DNA from: Leptopterna dolabrata | Lineage: Eukaryota; Arthropoda; Insecta; Hemiptera; Miridae | Reading direction: 5' to 3' | NCBI GenBank assembly: GCA_954871275.1 | Contig: OX940976.1 | Location: forward strand, 53,298,796-53,362,795 | DNA: 64,000 nucleotides | Translations under genes and position numbers: made by a program | The notes under the pieces: model-generated | The model's input: the letters and a program-made list of their open reading frames with translations, nothing else | Told to the model about the DNA's origin: nothing | Databases searched by the model: none | Part shown: in pieces, positions 57,488 to 64,000 of the stretch | Numbering within the stretch: the stretch's first letter is position 1 | Layout: every line of letters starts with the position of its first letter

Positions 57488-58632
57488 GGTTCATTATTTT
57501 CAATAGGTAATGCACCTTTGGAATCCAGCATGGAAAAAAAATTGTTAACCCCCCCCCCCCCCCCCGCAAAAATTGATGGTTTCCGTTTCAAGGTATGTAG
57601 AATCCGAAAAAGCAATAGAAAAATTGCTGTCCGTCCGCCGTACTTCACGCTTTTCTTAGTTACCATGTGCCAAAATGGACGGAATTCGGTTTATAGGTCC
57701 CATTTGGTCCCCTAGTTGGCCCTCGAAGCTCGGCGTTAACGTCGGTCATCCCTAAGGGGTAAAAATAGGGGGTCGAAATATCCAGGACGCCGTTATCTCG
57801 GATTCTTTTACGGTTTTAAATAGTTCTCGAACTTGGGAGTTTTTTAAGACCACCCGCAGCACTGTACGTCCAGCCGTTCCTTCACAGTAAGGCCCTGAAG
57901 TTCGCACCGACAGGCTTTTTCAACAGCAGGGTGAATGAAATTGTATACATGTAGCACAAATACCATCACTAGGGACGCGCTAACAATCGGGAATTGGCCC
58001 GAGATCATCATTGCTAGGGACCACCTGATGATCACGGAGTAGAAGTCCAGTTGGTTGTTTTGTGGTATTATTTCATTTGAAAAATGATGGCTCTTTTGGA
58101 GTTTGTAAATTATTACACAATGGTAAATTATTATACAACGGTAAATTATTACACAATGGTAAATTATTATACAACGGTAGATTATTACACAATGGTAAAT
58201 TACTATACAACGGTAAATTATTACACAATGGTAAATTATTATACAACGGTAAATTATTACACAACGATTGATTATACCATCTACATAGAAGGAGCTGGCG
58301 TTCGTTGGTTGGTACGTTTGCAACTTTTTTCACTCCTCATCAACAATTTCCCTTCAGAACTTGATTATTTGCGTTTCTTTTTGCCATTTTAGGTAGGTAC
58401 CGTTTGTCATCGACACAATTATTTTAGCAACATTTAACTCGTGATTTAGGTAGGTACCTAGTAACGAGTACGGGGTTAGGTACTAACCTACTGAGGGTCT
58501 GGGATCTACATAATATGTATAGAATAGTAGGTACATATATTATATGAAGGGTTATCTATACGGAGAGATGTGATCTGTAACAGAAGGGTATTCTGTACAA
58601 AATAATAAACCGTTGAGAAGGGATTCGCAGCG
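57488..58632 (+). mobile_element. HINE-like A-type copy with a long 18-bp array
   Basis: Complete: starts GGTTCATTATTTTCAATAGG and ends GGATTCGCAGCG. A 17-C run at 57549-57565 lies in the C tract of the left end. The 18-bp array at about 58107-58270 has nine or more units, alternating ACACAATGG and ATACAACGG types. Confidence 0.9.
58107..58270 (+). repeat. 18-bp tandem array with 36-bp higher order
   Basis: About nine units of GTAAATTATTACACAATG or GTAAATTATTATACAACG in near-perfect alternation. The unit is the reverse complement of the ACCGTTGTGTAATAATTT motif that forms the element's right terminus. Confidence 0.92.
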
Positions 58633-58636
58633 TTTT

Positions 58637-58886
58637 GGTTTATTACTTCTAATAATGAACCATTGGAATCGAGCAAGAAAAAAAAAGCTTACCCCCCTCA
58701 AAATTTGATGGTTTACGTTTCAAGGTATGTAGAATCCAAAACTGCAATAAAAATATTTCTGTCTGTCCGCCGTACACCGTACGGGCCACTCGAGGGTAGG
58801 TATTGACTACACAAGACAGTGATCTACGCAGAAGGGGCATGCATCTATATAGATAAATAATAACCGTTGTGTAATAATTTGCAGCG
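58637..58886 (+). mobile_element. Minimal chimeric HINE-like element (A left end, C right end)
   Basis: Only 250 bp: A-type left end with two CGCCGTA-type units to GGGCCACT (58796), fused to CGAGGGTAGGTATTGAC and the C-type right end GTAATAATTTGCAGCG. Joined head-to-tail through TTTT to the previous copy. Confidence 0.85.
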
Positions 58887-59008
58887 TTTTTTTCAAACTG
58901 CATTTTCGGATTCTACGTATCTTGAAACGGAAACCATCAAATTTTGAGGAGGGGTTGAATTTTTTTTCTTGCTCGATTCCAAAGGTTTATTATTGAAAAT
59001 AATAAAAC

Positions 59009-59372
59009 AAAAATAGAAGTACTGCGCACTGCATTAGGCAACACTTTCCAAATCATAGCAGTTCTCTTCGTTGCTATTCAGCTTAGGTTCATGTCCTGCA
59101 GTTTAATTAAAGTGAATGTTGAAGACTGATGTCTTAAGTTGCTATTGACGGTGTGATGGATTTATTTGGAAGGAGTAGGAGGGGCTCTTTCATTTGTAAA
59201 AACGTCAGCTCCTAAATGTTTGTCAGTCTTCCCTTGGCACGACCTACCGAGTAATAAAGTTCCCCTCTTTCATCGTTACAAATTGCTGAGGAGATAGTCC
59301 GTCTGTTCCTGCTCAAATAGCATCGGCGAGGCACCACTGCATGCCTTCCAACCACTTGGTTATTATATTTTT
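59009..59372. other. Unassigned spacer
   Basis: No repeat or gene recognised. Confidence 0.4.
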
Positions 59373-60340
59373 GGTTTATTATGTTCAATAATGAACCATT
59401 GGAATCGAGCATGAAAAAAAATGCTAACCCCCCCTCAAAATTTGATTGTTTACGTTTCAAGGAAGGTAGAATCCGAAAAGACAATAAAAATATTTCTGTC
59501 TGTCTGCCGTATGGGCCACTTTTCTTAGTTACCATGAAAAAAAAATTGATGAAATTCTGGTTATAGGTTCCGTTCGGGGTCTAGTTGGTCCTCGAAGCTC
59601 GGCGTTACAGGCTCTAAGGGGTTCAAAATAGGGGTTGAAATTTTCAGAACGCCTTAGCTCGAAAACTTTCGATAGAAGGGAATGGTTTTTTTAGGTTAAT
59701 AAATTTGTCTTGAGCTAAACAATTTTTTGAGACCACCCGGAGCATTGTACTTCCAGCCGTTCGTGTGCACCAAAAAGCTTCGTCAACACGATCGTGAATC
59801 AAACGGTATAAATACGGCGGGATATCATCGCTAGGGAGCACCTGATAATAATCAACGATGGCTGTATGAAGTCGAGTTGGTTGTTGGTTGTTGTTGGATA
59901 TTATTTCATTTTTGATAAGAAGCGATGGACTATTGGATTTTGTTAGTAGGTACTTGAAAAAATTGAGCAAATGTTGAAGTATTATTGATGGGTAAATTAT
60001 TACACAACGGCAAATTATTACTTAAAGGGTAATTAATTATTACTCAACGCTAAATTATTATGCAACGGTAAATTATTACACAACGGTTCATCTACCAAGA
60101 AGGGGCTGGATCTGGTGATAGGTACTTGTGAAACTTGAACAAACGTTGAAGTATTATTGATGGGCCAGTTATTACGCAACGGTTCATTATACTTGACCAC
60201 GAATGTAGGTATTGACCACAGAAAACAGTGATCTTCGCAGAAGGGGCATCTATTTCATTCCACATCAACAATTTTCCTTCAGAACTTCATTATTTGCGTT
60301 TCTTTCAGCCATTTTAGTTATTGTTTGTCATGGACAGAAT
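59373..60340 (+). mobile_element. HINE-like composite copy
   Basis: Left end GGTTTATTATGTTCAATAAT, one CGCCGTA-type unit, A-type middle in the older form (GATCGTGAATCAAACGGTAT), several 18-bp units at 59995-60085 and a second block at 60100-60190. C-type then A-type right-half fragments follow. The right terminus is missing. Confidence 0.75.
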
Positions 60341-61317
60341 CCTAAGCCCTCCCCCCCCCCCCCCCCCCCACCGACAAATTTGATGGTTTAAGTTTCAAGG
60401 TATGTAGATTCCAAAAATGCAACAACAAAATTTCTGTCTGTCCGCCGTAAGCCGTACGGGCCACTTTTCTTAGCTACTATGAAAAAAAACTGATGAAATT
60501 CGGGTTATAGATTCCGTTTGGGGTCTAGTTGGTCCTCGAAGCTCGGCGTCAATGTCAGTAATCCCTAAGGGGTGAAAAATTGTGGTTGAAATCTCCAGGG
60601 CCCCGTTATCTCGAATTTTTTTACGGTTTTAAATAGTTATCGAACTTGGGAGTTTTTTAAGACCACCCGGAGCATTGTACGTCCAGCCGTTCGTTCACAG
60701 TAAGGCCCAGATGTTTGCACCGACAGGTTTTTTGAACAGGAGGGTGAATGAAATTGTCTACATTCAACCCAAATATCATCACCAGGGAGGCGCTAGCAAC
60801 TGGCCAGAGATAAAATCATTGGTAGGGTCACCTGCTCACGTAGTATGAAGTCGAGTTGGTGGCTCTGGGATATTATTTCATTTGAAAAATGATGGCTCTT
60901 TTGGAGTTTGTTGGTAGGTATTGAAACTTGAACAAACGTTGAAGTATTATTGATGGGTAAATTATTACACAGTGGTAAATTATCACACAACGGTAAATTA
61001 TTACAAGACGGCTCATTATACCATCTACGTAGATAGGAAGAAGAAGAACTTCAATATTTGCGTTTCATTTTGCCATTTAGGTACTGTTTGTCATTGAAAG
61101 AATTATTTTAACAGCATTTAACTCGTGATTTAGGTAGACACCTTATAACGAATACAGTGTTAGGTACTAACCTACGGAGGGTCGGCGATCTACATAATAT
61201 GAAGAATGGTACATATTATATGGTATAAATGGTTATCTATGCGGAGAGCTGTAATCTGTAACAGAAGGGTATTCTGTACAAAATAATACTTAAACCTTTG
61301 TGCAGGAATTTGCAGCG
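60341..61317 (+). mobile_element. HINE-like A-type copy with 19-C run
   Basis: Starts within the C tract of the left end (19 C, 60351-60369), continues with AAATTTGATGGTTTAAG and the full A order, and ends GCAGGAATTTGCAGCG at 61317. The left 50 bp are missing. Confidence 0.8.
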
Positions 61318-61324
61318 TTTTTAA

Positions 61325-61600
61325 ATTGATCTCAAACAAAAAAATTTTTGAGACCACCCGGAGTATCTAACGACCAGCCGTTCGTTCGCACCGAAAAGCT
61401 TCGTCAACAAGACCACGAATGAAATTGTATATAATATATCCAGCGCAGATATCTGGTAGGGAACATGTGATTATAATAACGGATGGCTGTATGAAGTCGA
61501 GGTTGTTGTTGTATGATATTATTTCATTCGAAGAATGATGGCTATTTCGAATCTTGTTGATAGGTACTTTTTTAACAATCTTCATGATTTACGTACTTCG
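61325..61600 (+). mobile_element. HINE-like middle fragment
   Basis: Contains GAGACCACCCGGAGTATC, AGCTTCGTCAACAAGA, GGATGGCTGTATGAAGTCGA and the GTTGATAGGTACTTTT block, with both ends missing. Confidence 0.65.
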
Positions 61601-61690
61601 CTACCTACTTCAACAAACTTCATGCTTCATGAATAGCAACAAATTATTATTGACTTCAATCAATATCATTTTTATGAACGGTAATTACCC

Positions 61691-61948
61691 AGCCGGCTCC
61701 AGTCCTCGATTTAGGACTTTCCTGGTGGGAGCTCGAGGGTACGTACTGACCACAGAAAACAGTGATCTACGCAGAAGGGGCATCGATACAGGTAAATAAT
61801 AAACCGTAGCACATTATTATACAGCGGTTTATTATTTACCTGTATAAATGCCCCTTCTGCGTAGATCAATTTTTTCTGTGGTCAGTGCCTATCCTCGTAC
61901 TTCCCACAAGAGAGCCATAAATCGAACACTGGAGCCAGCCAGGCATTC
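61691..61948. repeat. Head-to-head palindrome of two family C right ends
   Basis: Arms of about 115 bp (61691-61806 and 61825-61948) around an 18-base centre. The inner ends are exact: GGTAAATAATAAACCG and CGGTTTATTATTTACC. The outer parts have diverged by perhaps one base in ten. Confidence 0.88.
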
Positions 61949-62034
61949 ACATTTCTAAAATATGCGGTTGAATCAAGAATTCTATAATTAATTATTCGTT
62001 GTTGTTCATGGTGAGTTGGAGGAGGGCGGGGAGA

Positions 62035-62281
62035 TTTGACGTTTGTTCAAACTGAAAAAGTGCCTATCAACTAAATTCAAAATAACCATAATTCTTCAAA
62101 TGAAATAATATCTCGGAGCAACCAAATCGATCTCATTTGCAGCGTTTTTATTCGATTTTTGAATTCTACACACCTTGAAACGGAAACCTTAAAATGTTGA
62201 ACGTGGTGGGGGGGGGGGGGGGGGGGATTTTTTTCTTCATGCTCGATTCCAGATGTTTATGTTGAAAATATTGAACTAAAA
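62035..62281. mobile_element. HINE-like terminal remnants with 19-G run
   Basis: A minus-strand middle piece (CGTTTGTTCAAACTGAAAAA to TCGGAGCAACC) is followed by TTTGCAGCGTTTTT and then a reverse-complement A-type left end with a G run at 62208-62226, ending AAAATATTGAAC. Confidence 0.65.
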
Positions 62282-62993
62282 GATAATGTTTTGATTTTTA
62301 ATTCATTAATTGTTTAACGAACAAAAGATAGATTGTATCGGTTCCCACCATTAATTCTTCCATCCTCTGGCTTCCCAGGGACCTAGTCACAGGATACCGA
62401 ATAGTCCATGCTGAGATTTTTGAAGAATACCTCTGGCTTCCTTATCGATCCTTTTCCATGGGATTCCTTATCGACGCACATCCAATATGTGTTTCCGAAA
62501 CCACTGAATTTCAGCAGCAGGGCGAGATTGCTTAATGATGATGCAGCTTGCTTCTTGGTGTTCAATCTTTCTCTTGAGCTAAGTATGATCTCGGAAGGAT
62601 GGACAGTTGCCTGTCAACTCCATAATGGATTCAAGATTCGATTCATTAATTGTTTAAGGAAACATCCTGTAGTATATTAGAGTTCATAGTAGGTTTTCAA
62701 AGAGGTTGAAGAGTCCGAAAGATATGTGCCGTGCTGATGCCCATTCTCGTAGGCCTCGTATATGTTAGGAACAATGACGGACAATTAGATACCCATTGTC
62801 TTTTAGATTTTGTCAAATATTTCATTCGTCCACCTATATGCTTTTTCTGGTAATCCTACATTTCGAAAAACTTCCACCCCGAAATATGTTCTTCGAATAA
62901 TTCGAGGTCCAATAATTGTGATGTTGGTTTGGCACTAGCCTAAAGAAGCCAATTCCTGAAGTTATACTCAACTCCTATAATACTGGACGATGC
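62282..62993. other. Intergenic stretch downstream of protease 2
   Basis: Opposed frames at 62383-62680 share codons on both strands and have no recognised motif. Nothing supported. Confidence 0.4.
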
Positions 62994-62999
62994 TTTATT
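62994..62999 (-). terminator. Polyadenylation signal overlapping the protease 2 stop codon
   Basis: On the minus strand the stop TGA is part of TGAATAAAG, so AATAAA begins at the last base of the stop. Its use would give a very short 3' UTR. The paralogue reads TGAATATTT at this place. Confidence 0.5.
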
Positions 63000-63913
63000 C
63001 ATTTCTCAATATAATTTGATGAGTGTAAATAGTATGGGGAAATGAACTCGTACGCTTTGTCAATACGAGCGTATACCACCGGATCGTCCAACAGAGAACA
63101 GCTGCTGGAGTAGCTCACAACGCCGACGGCAACTCCTCCGCAAACCAACGGTCCTCCAGAATCCCCGCTACAGATTGTCCCAGACTTCGAATATTTGGCA
63201 GCAGCGCATATTCGATCTGGAGTTTCCTCAGAAAAATGTTGCACGCATCTGGAGTATCTGCTATATTCACACAGCAGTGAAATACAGTCTGTTGGAGACA
63301 GCAACCGAGTGTCAAGTGCTTTCTGAAACGCTGAAGCATTAGCGTACTTTCTTCTATCATAAAGGACTGCAGTAAATCCCCATCCAGCAATAAGGCAACT
63401 TCGTTCGATCACTTGTGACATCTTAACGAATTGAAAATGCCTAAGTTGAGTTGGGAGTATTTGTATCGGCTGAACTAAATCATTGAAAAAGAATCGAGTA
63501 GTAACTTGAATAACAGCAATGTCGTAGACCCATTCGCCAGTGAGGAGGGGTTTGCACTTCGGGTGTTGCATCCATCTGTAGATCCACCGCAGCTGGTAGC
63601 CTTGGTCGTGAGGGGCATCGCGTGCAATACTTCCAGCAATCACTCTGGTGTTGCTATAGTCGCCGTTGATTATCTCTGGAAGACCTCCGAACGGCTCTAT
63701 CACTTCACTCGTGCAATGACATGCAGTCAACACGTATAAGGGACTGAGAATGCCGCCCCCACACGAAGATGAAAACGGGCGGAAGCTGATGACAACTGTG
63801 TATGGGAACTCCCCCTTCTTGGCAAACCTCCCTCCAATTATTCTGTCTTCGTTTATATAACACATTGAATGTTTGAACATGAAGATGCTGCAGAACAAAA
63901 TGTGAAATCTCAT
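62999..63913 (-). CDS. Secreted trypsin-fold (S1A) serine protease 2
   Basis: Intronless. The open frame extends to an ATG at 63976, but the ATG at 63913 gives a more typical signal peptide (MRFHILFCSIFMFKHSMC) and a 304-residue product. The longer form adds 21 residues (MRHWKLIFVIVTCYYF at its start) that are also hydrophobic, so the start is not certain. In the 304-residue form, Arg24 precedes Ile-Ile-Gly-Gly. The triad is His66 (LTACHC), Asp131 (YDIAVI) and Ser252 (GDSGGP). Position 189 is Thr246 (SGTICSGD), position 216 Ser and position 226 Val, so trypsin-type Arg/Lys cleavage is not expected. About 70% identical to protease 1, in inverted orientation. Likely an extracellular or gut enzyme or a regulatory relative. 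Function unknown. Confidence 0.93.
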   Translation of the reverse strand: MRFHILFCSIFMFKHSMCYINEDRIIGGRFAKKGEFPYTVVISFRPFSSSCGGGILSPLYVLTACHCTSEVIEPFGGLPEIINGDYSNTRVIAGSIARDAPHDQGYQLRWIYRWMQHPKCKPLLTGEWVYDIAVIQVTTRFFFNDLVQPIQILPTQLRHFQFVKMSQVIERSCLIAGWGFTAVLYDRRKYANASAFQKALDTRLLSPTDCISLLCEYSRYSRCVQHFSEETPDRICAAAKYSKSGTICSGDSGGPLVCGGVAVGVVSYSSSCSLLDDPVVYARIDKAYEFISPYYLHSSNYIEK

Positions 63914-64000
63914 TTCCAATAACTTTGAAAAATAATAACAAGTAACAATAACAAATATTAATTTCCAGTGACGCACGTATCAAATTTCCATGGGTTCAAA

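Larger units (their letters stand above)
57126..59008 (-). mobile_element. HINE-like outer copy split by two nested copies
   Basis: The central part is at 57126-57487 (GGCGTCCCTAGTCATGATAT to GGACAGACATTTTT). The distal left-end part is at 58891-59008 (CTGCATTTTCGGATTCTACG to AAAATAATAAAAC). The break is in the same A/T tract as in the nest at 25944. The right part of the outer copy is lost. Confidence 0.85.

Noticed and set aside
58107..58270. A CRISPR array
   Set aside because: The units are contiguous with no variable spacers, the genome is eukaryotic, and the unit equals a transposon terminus.

Overview
The window is eukaryotic nuclear DNA, AT-rich and very repeat-dense. Intact genes are few: two intronless trypsin-fold serine proteases, at 40434-41357 (+) and 62999-63913 (-). 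The repeat types (non-LTR retrotransposons with RNase H, Ty3/gypsy, PIF/Harbinger, Helentron-like non-autonomous elements) and the secreted protease pair suggest an arthropod, probably an insect. Assigning it to Hemiptera or to any genus would be a guess. There are no prokaryotic operons, rRNAs, tRNAs or CRISPR arrays.

The dominant content is one superfamily of non-coding mobile elements, called here HINE-like families A, B and C. Members begin with GGTTTATTATT and end with AATAATAAACC, then about 20 more bases finishing in TTTGCAGCG, and are flanked by runs of T. The inverted repeat is therefore terminal on the left and subterminal on the right. Copies carry internal tandem repeats (18-bp and 7-bp units), join head-to-tail and insert into each other's T-runs. 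These are the described hallmarks of Helentron-associated interspersed elements (rolling-circle, DINE-1-like). No Rep/helicase gene lies in the window, so that class is an inference.

Layout. 1-5.3 kb: mostly B/C/A copies, then two possible host exons (4334-4444 and 5272-5438). 5.9-8.3 kb: an internally deleted Ty3/gypsy element with both LTRs. 8.3-17.3 kb: A and B copies splitting a decayed non-LTR retrotransposon. 20.4-24.2 kb: a second, better preserved non-LTR element (RT end, RNase H, zinc-knuckle C-terminus) interrupted by an A copy whose removal restores the reading frame. 25-28.3 kb: a four-element nest. 28.3-36.5 kb: mostly unrecognised sequence. 36.5-37.8 kb: one full-length A-like copy. 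37.8-48.4 kb: mostly single-copy sequence with protease 1. 48.4-53.8 kb: HINE-like copies interrupted by two TTA-targeted inverted-repeat DNA transposons, one keeping a PIF/Harbinger transposase fragment. 57.1-62.3 kb: more nested HINE-like copies. 63-64 kb: protease 2.

The proteases face each other about 22 kb apart and are about 70% identical by eye. Both keep the catalytic triad and the activation site. Position 189 (chymotrypsin numbering) is Lys in one and Thr in the other, not the Asp of trypsin.
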